DNA from: Phytohabitans suffuscus | GTDB taxonomy: Bacteria; Actinomycetota; Actinomycetes; Mycobacteriales; Micromonosporaceae | Assembly: GCF_011764565.1 (NCBI RefSeq) | Contig: NZ_AP022871.1 | Location: forward strand, 5,828,320 to 5,892,319 | Direction: 5' to 3' | DNA length: 64,000 nucleotides | Part shown: positions 8,838 to 18,074 of the stretch, in pieces | Numbering within the stretch: position 1 is the stretch's first letter | Layout: the number at the start of each line of letters is the position of its first letter | Position numbers and translations under genes: made by a program | Notes under the pieces: generated by a model | What the model was told of the DNA's origin: nothing | The model's input: the letters and a program-made list of their open reading frames with translations, nothing else | Database searches by the model: none

Positions 8838-9627
8838 CACGCCGCGCGCAGCGTCGGGAGGGCGTTGACGGCGATCGCGTAGGACGTGTTCCGCCCGGCC
8901 TGCAGAGCGGCCTCGTCGAATGCGGCGTCGGTGACCGGCTGCTGCGGATAGTACGAGATCACCGTCGCGTTGCCGAGGTCTCCGTTGTACGCGTTGCACC
9001 ACACGATCCAGTACATGGGTTCGCCGGGGCGCGGGGGATGTCGTTGCCCGGATATGCGTTCCCCATGCCGCAGTACGACGGCCTCATCTTGACCTGGACC
9101 GCCTGGTAGCCGCGGATGAGGTTGTCGAGCAGCGTCCTGGTGGAGAGGTTGTACTTGGCGAAGCCGAGCATCGCGATCGAGTAGATGACGCCCATCAGCT
9201 TGCCGATGTTGTCCGCCGCCCAGGGATCCTGCACGGCGTTGAAGTAGGAACTGGAGAGGGCCGCGCAGTCGACCGCCCCGTTCACGAACGGCCCGAGCAG
9301 GCTGCCCGGCATGCTGTCGATCTGCGCCACCTTGGTGACGGCGGCCTCCGTGCAGGCCTCCACATCCGCCGCGGCGATCGCGTCGATGTGGTTGAGGATC
9401 TCCTGCTTGGAGCTCTCCACGGCGGAGATGATCTGCTGCTTGGCCGCTTCGAGCTGCGGGTCCCAACCGCTGCCGCCCCTCGACGCGAGCGTCACCACCG
9501 CGCTGATGACGGCGCTGAACCAGCCGGTGATCGCCGCCTGCGCCGGTCTCGCCGGCGCCACCGCGCCCACCGTGAGCGCCGCACTGACCGCGGCGGTCGC
9601 GCTCACCATTCTCAGTCTCTTGCGCAC
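8837..9627 (-). pseudogene. Secreted type-A protein with one frameshift near its C-terminus
   Basis: GTG 9627 has a GGGAGG site 5 nt ahead. The start VRKRLRMVSATAAVSAALTV and ARPAQA form a signal peptide. The body has the family motif EILNHIDAIAAADVEACTEA, a second Cys (DCAALSS), a conserved YSIAMLGFAKYNLS and a third Cys (PSYC). Near 9016-9030 the frame shifts, and the C-terminal segment WCNAYNGD...NTSYAIAVNALPTLR continues in another frame to TGA 8839-8837. Both halves align to the intact copy at 61525-62343, so this is either a recent mutation or an indel in the assembly. It is the first gene of the operon. Confidence 0.7.
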
Positions 9628-9739
9628 TGGACCTCCCTCTTCGACTCCTGATCGTCGAGTCGGATCAATGCAAACAACGCCTGACCTGCGCGAGCACCGC
9701 CGTGACCTTCCCGTAACCAACGTTGCGCAATAGCGCACC

Positions 9740-10602
9740 GTCTAATAAGGACAGTGCGCGGGGCGGCGGGACGCGCGTGACCAACAGCGGACGGGTGAGG
9801 CCGCGCGGCAGCGACGGCACCGGGTCGGGGGAGGAGGCTGGGCCCGCGACCGGGCGGCGGCGTTCGCGGAGGACCCGGCAGGCGGGCGCGAGGTAGCTTA
9901 CCCGGCGCGGTGGACCGTTGAATGGGTTGTGAGGGACGGCCTATGTGGGCCGAAGGTTGCCCGGTGTGCTTGGCCACCCTGGACCGTTCATGATCTTGCC
10001 ACAGCGGCGCGACGGCGAACTGCCGTGACGGTCACGAATGGGACCTGAACTGGGAAAACGCGGTTCTCATTCCGCCACGTATGGTCCACACCGAGACGCG
10101 GGCTGTACGACAGTGAAGCTGCTGGTCAGGTGGCCTTTGAAGGTGGTTCTTATGGCTTTCGAGGGTCACCGGCACGCGGGAACGCTACGCGGCGGTCCAG
10201 CAACTGCTGGCAGACGGTTGCTCAAGCCTCCGACAGGGGTGCCGCCGGCTCGCCGGACCCGACCGCGGAACGGGTCATCGACCCGGGCACCGCCGAGCAG
10301 AGCGCCGGCGAGTCCTCCGCGCCGGCTGCCCCTTCACCCAGATCAAGTGCTCAGATCTGGCCGCTGACCGAGTGCCGATCTTCCAGGCGACGCTCGTGGC
10401 GCATTAGCCGGCCGTGTGCCGTCAGCTCGGCGGCGACTGGCATTGCGCGCCTGGCGGGCAGCAGTCCATGCCCTGTCTCGGGCCTGGCAAGCTGCTCTCG
10501 CGGGCGCGTCGGGGTGAGCGCCGGACCCGCATGATCTGGCAGTACTGACGAGTGAGACCGCTCGGCCCGATCCAGGTCGCTGCCGGTTCGTGGCTGGGGT
10601 CG
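9740..10602. other. Gene-poor interval with an ISL3-like transposase scrap
   Basis: No convincing gene is seen. On the plus strand at about 10165-10250 the stretch TRERYAAVQQLLADGCSSL resembles the C-terminal helix-turn-helix region of ISL3-family transposases (TRERYxAVxxLxxxG). The remainder shows no recognisable coding signal or long repeat. Confidence 0.4.
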
Positions 10603-10938
10603 TCAGCCCACTGGGGTCGGCTCGCGGGCTGGCGCGTCGACGTTGAGCATCCCGCGCCGGCCAGCCCATCGCTTGAACGCGAGGGTGGCTAGCGGCGGTA
10701 CGCCAGAGGCCAGCGCCAGGCCGGTGGGCAGCAGGCGCCACCGTTGTGCTCGGGCGGTGAGGAGCGCGAGTACGCAGTATGCCAGGAACAGTGCGCCGTG
10801 GATGGGCCCGAAGACCCGCACGCCTAGCTCGTTACTGGGTGGGCCGTACTTGAACGCCATCCCGATCAGCAGGCCCGCCCAGGAGATCGCCTCCGCGATC
10901 GCCACCACCACGAACAGTCGGGTCACCTTGTCGCGCAT
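10603..10938 (-). CDS. DUF3817 integral membrane protein
   Basis: ATG 10938 gives a 111-residue protein starting MRDKVTRLFVVVAIAEAISW. It has three membrane segments and the family hallmarks: a charged start, then AEAISWAGLLIGM, the motif GVRVFGPIHGALFLAYCVLA, and a short C-terminal stretch ending near FKRW. DUF3817 proteins are small actinobacterial membrane proteins of unknown function. The gene stands alone among decayed elements. The extension past FKRW is polar and unusually long. Confidence 0.85.
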   Translation of the reverse strand: MRDKVTRLFVVVAIAEAISWAGLLIGMAFKYGPPSNELGVRVFGPIHGALFLAYCVLALLTARAQRWRLLPTGLALASGVPPLATLAFKRWAGRRGMLNVDAPAREPTPVG

Positions 10939-11075
10939 CGGGCCAGCGTAGTAGCCCCGCCACCCGGGCTCGCGGCCCGGGACAGCCACCACGTGGAACC
11001 TGCTTGTTGACCTCAAGTGGGCTTGAGGTAGCAGAGTTGAAGGGAGTCGGTTCGAGGACGAGGGGATGGTGCGTT

Positions 11076-12049
11076 GTGCGTGTCGCGGTGGTCAGCAGGT
11101 TTGGCGGTCCTGAGGTGTTGCAGCTTGTCGAGCAGCCCGATCCGGTCCCGGGCGAGGGTCAGGTAGTGATAGACGTCGAGGTTGCGGACACGCTTTGGCT
11201 GGAGACAGCGGTACGCTCGGGGCCGGCCAGGATTACTGGCCGATGCGGCCGCCATATGTGCCAGGCAACGGGGTGGCTGGCCGAGTGATGCGACTCGGCG
11301 CTGGCGTGGACAGTGGACTGAATGGCCGTAGGGTTGTCGCGCACACCGGTAACGAAGGCGGTTATGCCGACCGGGCAGTGGTCGCCGCGGACGCGTTGTC
11401 GAGCGTCCCGGACGGGCTGGATCTCACGGTGGCCGCCGCGCTGCTACACGACGGGCCCACCGCGCTGGCGCTCTTCGACATCACCAAGGTGAGTCCCGGT
11501 GACGCGGTGGTCGTCATCGGCGCCAGCGGAGGGCTTGGAGTGCTGTTGGTCCAGCTGGGACGCGCGTGTGGCGCACGGGTGGTCGCGGTGGCGCGCGGCG
11601 CCAAGCTGGATCGGGTGCGCGAACTCGGACCCGATGCGGTCATCGACTCCGAGCATCCGGATTGGCTCGCACAAGCCCGAGCGACGCTGCCTGCGGCGGG
11701 AGCTGACGTCGTGCTCGACAACGTGGGCGGTGGCCTCGGCGAGGCGAGCTTCGCGCTGGTCGCACCCGCAGGCCGGTTCTCCGGCCATGGAACGCCGAGC
11801 GGGCGCTTCGCACAAGTGGACCAGACCACGGCCGACCGGCACGGCATTGTGGTCACCGGCATTGAGGCGGTCCAGATGTCAGAGGATGACCTGAAGCGCT
11901 ACACCGAACGGGCGCTTCGCGCTGCGGTAGCAGGCACGCTCGCCCCGGTCATCGGCCAGACCTTCACGCTCGACCAGGCCGGGTCAGCCCACGCCGCGAT
12001 CGAGAGCCGTGCCGTCTTCGGCAAGACACTCCTCATCGCCCGTATCTGA
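11076..12049 (+). pseudogene. Zinc-type alcohol dehydrogenase / quinone oxidoreductase, frameshifted
   Basis: GTG 11076 begins VRVAVVSRFGGPEVLQLVEQ, the standard N-terminus of MDR-family quinone oxidoreductases. At about 11214-11225 the frame shifts and the protein resumes as AGQDYWPMRPPYVPGNGVAG. It continues through the NADPH-binding fold (VVVIGASGGLGVLLVQLGRA, Rossmann glycines) to TGA 12047-12049. About 320 residues would be restored by one base, the usual family length. No structural zinc cysteines are visible, which fits the zinc-free quinone-reductase branch. It may be a real pseudogene or an assembly indel. Confidence 0.75.
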
Positions 12050-12159
12050 TAGTGCCTCGGCGAGTGCGCTGGAACAGCACTGACCGACCGAACCGCGTGG
12101 CCGTCCTCCGACCAGACGTCACCTGGCAGCCAACGTGGCGCGCATAGTGAGCGGGTCGG

Positions 12160-12351
12160 TTCCGCTTTACTGATCACCCGCGCTGGCTGACCGTGGTCCA
12201 GCTCCCCGCCCACGGCCCCGAGCTCAACGCCACCGAAAGCCTGTGGCCCACCATGAAAGCCGGCCTGGGCAACCTCGCCGTCGGCGGCGAGGACCACCTC
12301 GCCGCGATCGTGCGCAACCGACTCGAACGCATCCAGTACGACCCGACCTGA
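12160..12351 (+). pseudogene. IS630-family transposase C-terminal fragment
   Basis: The frame reads WLTVVQLPAHGPELNATESL, then a KAGLGNLAV segment and RNRLERIQYDPT, then an in-frame TGA at 12349-12351. The family's usual tail (GFLTQTGL) continues after the stop. This is the end of the DDE_3 domain, including the catalytic-Glu region (NATESLW). Everything upstream is lost. Confidence 0.65.
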
Positions 12352-12425
12352 TCCCCGGGCTTCCTCACCCAAACCGGACTCAGCCTGGAACCACAAGCAC
12401 CGTGACCGCCACAGACCTCAGCCTT

Positions 12426-12953
12426 TCAACCTCTGTAGCCGGAGAACCCGCGACTGCGGGCGCTTCGGAAAGTCGGGCCGATAGGAGGCTCGTGGACCAG
12501 CGGCTGGCATGCTCGCTGCCGGCCGTCGATGTCACAGCCAGGACGGCCGTGGGGGACTGTATTGTTCACCAGGCCGCTTCTGCCGCGTAGCGCCCGCAAG
12601 CCCCGGCCCGCAGCGGTGCCGGTCCAGTAGCGCCCGACCAGCAGCCTGTTGCCGCCCACCATCGCCCGTGACCGGGCAGTCAGCTCGTGCGGCAGCAGGT
12701 ATAGACCGAACAGGGTGTGCAATTCGTCGCGGGCGGAGTGCTCCTGCGGGCTCTTGGTGATGCTGATCCGATGCGGGACCTCGGACGATGCCTGACTCGT
12801 GCGCCCGCGACGCCCCGCCGAGGCGCGTTGGCTCTCCTTATCGGTCAGCGAATGCAGCCGCTCACGCACGATGCCGTGCAGATCGCACGGCTCGGCTAAC
12901 CACATCCCCGGCTCCAAGCCCGCGAGCGACACGAGTGCCGGATCGTCGAACAT
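12426..12953 (-). pseudogene. Open frame starting with an IS1380-like transposase N-terminal stretch
   Basis: ATG 12953 begins MFDDPALVSLAGLEPGMWLA followed by LHGIVRERL and LTDK. This resembles the N-terminal segment of IS1380-family transposases (FDDPxLVSxAGLxPVMxLAE). After about residue 45 the similarity ends and the sequence becomes Arg-rich and unremarkable, so the frame is probably a relic running into unrelated DNA. Confidence 0.4.
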
Positions 12954-13104
12954 GCCCGGACCACGTCAGCGGTGTGTAGTGACCTCACCCATGAGGTGCC
13001 ATCTCGAACCAGAAGTACCAAGCCGCCAGCGGCCGAGGTAGAGCGATTGTCCTTGAAAGACTGGCTGGGCCGTGCCGGACGCCCATAGGACAGATGGCGC
13101 ACCG

Positions 13105-13578
13105 TCAGATCTGGACGCAGCCATTCCCATAGCCCGCGCTCCCGCCCCACAAGTAGAGCTTGATCGAGTTTATGGGGGTGAAGTTGACGCTGTACCAACC
13201 CTGACCTTGGGGAATGATCTCGCGGAAGCTTTGCCACCGGCCGTTGTATCGGTCGCACAGGTCGACCAAGGCTTCAGCGCCCTGCTCACCGAACTGATTG
13301 TTAACAACAGCGTGATTGCCATACATGTTGCTCAGGTTGTACCAGCCGTAGTAGTAGAACATGTGTGACGGTTGGTTGTTGTTGTATCCAGCGTCCTGCG
13401 GATAGATGCAGAAATAGCCTACTGGGCAGCCGTTTAGCGGACTCGCAGCCTGCGCTGGCACGGCGGCCGTAAACGAGCCCGCCATCACCACGCTGACTAC
13501 CAGAGCACGCCTTCTCAGCTGCTTGATCGTCGCGGATTGCCGCTTGTCGTTCGGGCTCTTGACGTGACTACCCATCAT
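13105..13578 (-). CDS. Secreted peptidase inhibitor I36-like / crystallin-type protein
   Basis: ATG 13578 follows GGGAGG at 7-nt spacing. A basic start and a hydrophobic stretch (RRRALVVSVVMAGSF) end in VPAQA, giving a signal peptide of about 45 residues. The mature part of about 112 residues has CPVGYFCIYPQ, a Tyr- and Asn-rich stretch, a Cys in DLCDRYNGRW and a final Cys near the C-terminus. This is the layout of actinomycete I36-type small secreted proteins (SMPI-like beta/gamma-crystallin fold) with two disulfides. Members of this group include metalloprotease inhibitors; the specific target here is unknown. Confidence 0.8.
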   Translation of the reverse strand: MMGSHVKSPNDKRQSATIKQLRRRALVVSVVMAGSFTAAVPAQAASPLNGCPVGYFCIYPQDAGYNNNQPSHMFYYYGWYNLSNMYGNHAVVNNQFGEQGAEALVDLCDRYNGRWQSFREIIPQGQGWYSVNFTPINSIKLYLWGGSAGYGNGCVQI

Positions 13579-13705
13579 GCGGATGCCTCCCTTCGCGCCC
13601 GCCGTCGGCTTGAATGACCGGATATCCCAGCGGTTCCGGAACCATAGCCGCGGCCTGATGCTCGCGGTACCTGTAAGGTTCCAGGTGCCGCGAGTATCAG
13701 AGGGT

Positions 13706-13960
13706 TGGTTGACTTGCTGGCTGTCAGTTTCCGCTGCAGGGCGGGACCTGGTGTGGATCTACGACCGGCTGCCCGGTTCCACCCACGACCTGACCGCTGC
13801 CCGACACCATGGCGTGATCACCACCGCCTACGGCGCGGATGTGGAGTATCGGCCGACAAGGGCTTCAAGGCGCCTGCGGGATCGTGACCGACCACACCGC
13901 AATGGTTGCGAGCTCGCCGAGGCGCGTAAGGTCCGCTGCTGCCCTCAACGCGTCGGCACA
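13706..13960 (+). pseudogene. IS5-family transposase fragment
   Basis: One frame reads VWIYDRLPGSTHDLTAARHHGVITTAY and another continues ADKGFKAPAG. Together they match the core of actinobacterial IS5-type transposases (LPGSxHDxxAARxHG...ADKGYxG). At least one frameshift separates the parts and both ends are missing. Confidence 0.55.
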
Positions 13961-14759
13961 CTCCCGGAAACCGTCCCTACCCTCGAACTCGGACGCGAAT
14001 GATGAGGTTGGAACGGGCTCAGGGATCGGTGGCAACGGTGGACGTGTCCCGAGTGAGTGCAATCGCTGGCCTGGCCGAGGTTCAAGCCGGTCGATGCCCA
14101 CTGTGGTGACACCAATTGACATGGTGCGATTACTTGGTATATGTCTCGGTAGGCAAGACGTTCGTCCCGGGGAGACAGATGTGCCGAGCACATTGGACGG
14201 TATGTGTGTACCGGACGGCTACCGCGTCGGTGCGTGGCGGGTGACCCGCGGGTTGGACTGCGCGGACACGGGCGACGGCCTCGCCGACGCGATCACGATC
14301 TGGGCGGCCGCCCGGGCTGCGGGTCCGCCGCTGGAACCGGCGTCCACCTACCCGAAACCAGCCACCGCGGCGACGGCGCCGCACGCCACCGACGCGCAGC
14401 GCCTGGCCGAACAAGGCACCGTGCACCGATTCGCCCGGGACCGGCGCGCACCGCGCGCAAACGGCCCAGCCGCAGCAATGCCCTACGCCCAAGCTCCATC
14501 TGCCGCTGGCCGCTCGCGCGCGCCCGCGTGGAGTGAAGCGTTCCAGGTCGGCCGGGCGAGGGTCGGCAGCCGGTGCCCACCAAGGTGCTGAGGGGATCAA
14601 CGCGGCCAGCGCGGTATCGCGGCCATGAACAGCGACCGCCGCCAGTCAGCAACGGCCCTCGAATCCGTCCATGCTCACCATCTTCACCAAAGGCCAGGTC
14701 CCGTCGCCCCGGCGATCCCCGCGATGTCTCGATCGCGTACGGAGGGCGTTCGCTGACAG
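13961..14759. other. Interval without a recognisable gene
   Basis: Long open frames exist on both strands, as expected at this GC content, but none has a ribosome binding site with a recognisable domain. A segment near 14200-14330 (VPDGYRVGAWRVTRGLD) might be an eroded coding piece. I see no repeat or RNA feature here. Confidence 0.35.
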
Positions 14760-15200
14760 ATGTTCGGGCATCATGACGGCATGCCGTCGCAACACAGTGC
14801 GTACGTTCCCAATGCGTTACTGGGTCGTCTCGTTGGCCTCCGCCTCTACTCCGTCGAGTTCGTCATGGACTACGTTCAACTACGCTTCAACGGTCCGACG
14901 AAGGACATGCCGGTCCTCAACTGCGATGTGCTACCCGTCGTGGAGACGCCAGCCGGTCTGATCGCTTCAGGGCAGCTGGGCTACGCCGACGCGTTGCGCG
15001 CGTTCATACCAGGCCATGTTGTCGCGACGCTCGAGGAGACCGGCCGTGGCCTTCGGATCGAGTTCGACGAAGGGACGATCTGTCTGCATCCCAAGGCGAA
15101 CGAGGTTCCCGGGCCAGAGATCGCGCTCTTGAGCGGCTTCACGGACGGGCGCTGGATGTGCTGGCGCCCCGGCGAAGAGTGCTTCGAGGACCTGGCATAA
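14760..15200 (+). CDS. Conserved hypothetical protein, 146 residues
   Basis: ATG 14760 lies about 11 nt after GGAGGG; ATG 14781 is an alternative start. The product is an acidic, soluble protein without signal peptide or membrane segment. The stretches LGRLVGLRLYSVEFVMDYVQ, PVLNCDVLPVVETPAG and RWMCWRPGEECFEDLA look conserved, and similar proteins of unknown role are known to me from streptomycetes. The gene is intact although flanked on both sides by decayed elements, which suggests selection keeps it. Confidence 0.6.
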   Translation: MFGHHDGMPSQHSAYVPNALLGRLVGLRLYSVEFVMDYVQLRFNGPTKDMPVLNCDVLPVVETPAGLIASGQLGYADALRAFIPGHVVATLEETGRGLRIEFDEGTICLHPKANEVPGPEIALLSGFTDGRWMCWRPGEECFEDLA

Positions 15201-15413
15201 CGCACTCCCAGGCCGCTTGACGCCTGGTGGTGCCACTGCGCATCCGGCCATGTCGTCTGGCGCGCGCCGATACCAACATTCCTGTTCCCGATGATCGCGA
15301 ACGGGGACTCCTCTCCTGGCTGGCCGAGTCGTAACAGCGCCGCTCATGCCGCTGGGCGTGCACGGGACGGTTGGCGCTCAACGTGATCGGTGGCACCTGC
15401 CCTCGGTCAGGCG

Positions 15414-15566
15414 ATGCACACTTCCGCAGACTTCTACTTCGACGAAGTAACCCAGATCCACATGCCGCGCTGGAGCTCGGGACGGATCGTGCTCGCTGGG
15501 GATGCCGCGTATGCCCCAACCCTGATCAGCGGGTAAGGAACCAGCATCGCAGTCGTCGGCGCATAG
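15414..15566 (+). pseudogene. FAD-dependent monooxygenase C-terminal remnant with two nonsense codons
   Basis: The frame reads ADFYFDEVTQIHMPRWSSGR, then IVLAGDAAYAPTLISG, TAA (15534-15536), GTSIAVVGA, TAG (15564-15566), then VLA. This is the conserved GDAAY...GQGTSLALVGAYVLA region of FAD-binding (PHBH-fold) monooxygenases. Gln and Tyr codons have become stops. The N-terminal dinucleotide-binding part is absent. The frame runs straight into the methyltransferase at 15567. Confidence 0.7.
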
Positions 15567-16241
15567 GTGCTCGCAAAACCTGGACGACACCACCGCCCGC
15601 GCCGCAAACGCAATCGACCTGTCCTCCTAGCCCGCAACTCCTGCGACACCGTCGCGGTCAGCTACGCGGACATGCTGCGCGACGCCCTCGCCAGCGAGCC
15701 GTTCCAGCGGGGCATCCTCGCGCTCTTCGCCGAACTGGTCCGCGCCCAGGGCGAGGGACCCGTCGCCGACGTGGGCTGCGGCCCCGGCCGGCTCACCGCC
15801 CATCTGCACAGCATCGGCCCGGACGCGTTCGGCATCGACCTGTCACCCGCGATGATCGACGTAGTGCGCCAGGACCATCCCGGACTGCGCTTCGAGGTCG
15901 GCACCATGACCAGCCTCGACCTCGCCGACGCCTCCCTGACCGGACTGCTGGCCTGGTTCTCCATCATCCACGTCCCCGACGACGAGCTACCCACCATCTT
16001 CGCCGAGTTCCACCGCGTGCTGCGGCCCGGTGGGGTCCTACTGCTCGCCTTCCACGCCGGCGACGGCAGCCAGCTCAAGACCGAAGGCTACGGCGGCCAT
16101 CCCATGAACGTGTACGTGCACCGCCGTCAACCGGATTGGGTCGCGGCCTCGCTGAGCGCGTGCGGCTTCACGGTCGAGGCCGAGATGGCCCACCACCCCG
16201 CCCCGGACGTCGACGGCGGTTTCGTCTTCACCCACCGGTAA
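15567..16241 (+). CDS. Class I SAM-dependent methyltransferase, 5' end fused to a relic
   Basis: Motif I VADVGCGPGRL lies near residues 65-75. The acidic loop after motif I (GIDLSPAMIDVVRQ), the motif IIHVPDDELP and the RVLRPGGVLLLAF strand are all present, so the Rossmann methyltransferase fold looks complete. Substrate unknown. The only upstream start is GTG 15567, without a Shine-Dalgarno and inside the relic of the FAD monooxygenase. Homologues normally begin shortly before DTVAVSYA (residue 27), so the native start seems to have been deleted. ATG 15672 is a possible internal start. Expression is therefore doubtful. Confidence 0.7.
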   Translation: MLAKPGRHHRPRRKRNRPVLLARNSCDTVAVSYADMLRDALASEPFQRGILALFAELVRAQGEGPVADVGCGPGRLTAHLHSIGPDAFGIDLSPAMIDVVRQDHPGLRFEVGTMTSLDLADASLTGLLAWFSIIHVPDDELPTIFAEFHRVLRPGGVLLLAFHAGDGSQLKTEGYGGHPMNVYVHRRQPDWVAASLSACGFTVEAEMAHHPAPDVDGGFVFTHR

Positions 16242-16541
16242 GACCCCTGCACGCGGGATCCGCCGTCACCGGCTCCCGCGGTCGCGCCCGGCCGACACGC
16301 ACGCGGCGGCAGATGATCGCATCTGATCTTGGATGAGCAATTCCATTGGCCGGCCGAAGTGTGCAAGGGCCGCCGGGATCGGCGAAGGCGAGGACAAGGC
16401 GGCCATATCGGAGTGTGTAGAGCAGCTCTCAGGTTGAAGTGGCTCAATGTGGCTGGATGGACTATTCCTACCGGTCGGAAGGTCAGCAAGGATGAACCGT
16501 CACGTGGCGTGCGATACCGTCGATTTCGTTGGAGGCCCAAC

Positions 16542-16652
16542 ATGCGTACCGTCAAACGACTCGTCATCGTCGTAGCCGCCGCGGCAGCTACGTTGCTGGC
16601 CTGGCAAGCCGCTGCCGCGGCGGCGTCGATGGTCGAGTACGCGCTGCTCTGA
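16542..16652 (+). CDS. Very short secreted or leader-like peptide
   Basis: ATG 16542 is preceded by TTGGAGG at 6-nt spacing. The 36 codons encode MRTVKRLVIVVAAAAATLLA, an Ala-rich stretch and a short tail: essentially a signal peptide alone. It could be a truncated secreted-protein gene, as the insertion-sequence remnant begins about 85 bp downstream, or a genuine micropeptide. Confidence 0.35.
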   Translation: MRTVKRLVIVVAAAAATLLAWQAAAAAASMVEYALL

Positions 16653-16737
16653 GACGCTGGAGAGCCGACGACTGCCGGCATGGAAGTCCTCGTCCGCTGC
16701 CGCCAGGGCGGTACAGGCGACAAGATCAGGTATGCGC

Positions 16738-17189
16738 TCATGCCGCAGTGCGAGCGGCTGGCTCGGTGGCGGTGTGCAGGATCTGGTAGCGGAGCCGTTT
16801 CGGCTCGGCTAGGGCGAGGTCGCCGTCAAGGGCGAGGATCTGTAGCCAGGCGAGCAGGTCGGCGGCGATGGCTGCGGCGGCGCACCAGGCTTGGTTGATG
16901 GCGAACTGTCGGGACGGGAGCCGGCGTAGTCCGGTGTCTTTGGCGCAGCGGATGCGATCTTCGACGCGGGCGTGGGCGCGGTGGCGGGCCTCCAACCGTT
17001 GCAGGGCGCCGACTTGAGTGTTGGTGACGAACGCGGTATAGCGCCAGCCGTCTGCCTCTTCGAACAGCGACAGTTGGGCGCCGGGGTGCGGGCGTTCGCG
17101 GCGCACGATGACCCGCGTCTGCTCGGGCCAGCCGGTCAGGTCCAGCAGGCCGGTCAGCTCGGCGACCTGCGCGCCGTCGCGGACGTCGC
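16738..17189 (-). pseudogene. IS1380-family transposase C-terminal part
   Basis: From about 17189 down to the stop at 16738 the protein reads RDGAQVAELTGLLDL, VIVRRERPHPGAQLSLFE, the catalytic-Glu segment RVEDRIRCAKDTGLRRLP, and a final WCAAAAIAADLLAWLQ...EPKRLR. This is the C-terminal half of an IS1380-type DDE transposase. Its N-terminal half is missing and its frame is joined to an integrase tail. Confidence 0.75.
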
Positions 17190-17390
17190 CGTCGGCGTTG
17201 ATCGCCGGCGACCAGGCTAGCCACAGTTCGGTCAGGCCGTCGAGGAGACGTCGCCGCATGACCGGGGTGACGTGGGAGTAGCGTGCCTGCACTGAGCCGT
17301 CCGCGTGTCCCATGCGCTCGTCCATCAGCTTGCCCGGCGTGCCCAGCTCTTCCATCAGCGTCTTGTGCGTATGTCGCAGGCCATTCTGCA
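17190..17390 (-). pseudogene. Tyrosine recombinase (integrase) C-terminal fragment
   Basis: The frame reads LRHTHKTLMEELGTPGKLMD, then MGHADGSVQARYSHVTPVMR and LLDGLTELW. LRHTHKT corresponds to the catalytic R-x-x-H box and ARYSHV to the catalytic Tyr box of phage-type integrases. The domain upstream is absent. In the same frame it runs into the IS1380 transposase tail, so a transposition or deletion fused the two. Confidence 0.7.
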
Positions 17391-17444
17391 GTCACTTTCT
17401 GTGAAACCGGTCGTCCTTGCTGTTGAGCGTCATCGCGGTGATGG

Positions 17445-18074
17445 CTAAACCTCACCGATCGCAGCGGCCTGGATCGATTTGTGTAGGGCGGGGGCGATCG
17501 GTCCGCTGAGCTTGGTGAGTTCCTGGGTGCGCTGTTTGTGGGCGCGTTTGGTCTTGCGGTCGAGGACGAGTTTGAGGTCGCCGGCGGCGACGATGGCCAC
17601 GAGTGCGGCGTCGGCGGGGTCGATGCTGCCGATGGGTTTGCGCAGGGCGGTGTTGACCCGGTCGAGGAGTTCCTTGCGGACGCGGGGGTCGCGGATGGTC
17701 ACCTTGGTGGTGGGAAACAGCCCGAGGATTTTGTGGGGTTGGAGGTGGACCCAGCCGCCATCGTTGAGCTGCTGGCGTACCGCTCGGACGGCGGCGTGCT
17801 GCCTGTGGCCGATCCAGGACTGCCATGTGTGTGGCTTGGATCCGGCGATCTCTTCGAGGAGCGCGTCAAGGACGGGGTCGTGGCAGGGGTGCCGGGCGTC
17901 GATGGTCGCGCGGCCGCGTTCGTCGGTGAGGTGGCCGCCCTGGTAGAGGTCGGCGAGGGCCGCGGCGCGGAGCATGGCGCCCAGGTTGGTGCCCAGGCCG
18001 ACCTTGCCTTTGTCCGGGTTGTAGGCCAGCAGGAAGATGCGCTGGGGGAGGCTGTGGGGTACGGCCAATGTCAT
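17445..18074 (-). CDS. GPP34 (GOLPH3-like) family protein
   Basis: ATG 18074 overlaps the TGA of the GntR gene (ATGA). The 209-residue product matches the actinobacterial GPP34 family: SLPQRIFLLAYNPDKGKVG at the N-terminus, then an all-helical body with LRAAALADLYQGGHL, a GGWV turn and DPADAALVAIVAAGDLKLVL near the end. Eukaryotic GOLPH3 binds phosphatidylinositol-4-phosphate at the Golgi. The bacterial role is unknown but may be at the membrane. It is the last gene of a three-gene operon with a membrane protein and a GntR regulator. Confidence 0.85.
   Translation of the reverse strand: MTLAVPHSLPQRIFLLAYNPDKGKVGLGTNLGAMLRAAALADLYQGGHLTDERGRATIDARHPCHDPVLDALLEEIAGSKPHTWQSWIGHRQHAAVRAVRQQLNDGGWVHLQPHKILGLFPTTKVTIRDPRVRKELLDRVNTALRKPIGSIDPADAALVAIVAAGDLKLVLDRKTKRAHKQRTQELTKLSGPIAPALHKSIQAAAIGEV

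Noticed and set aside
12896..13258. Minus-strand frame overlapping the I36-like gene and the IS1380-like relic
   Set aside because: Shadow frame without signals; it overlaps a well-supported secreted gene.
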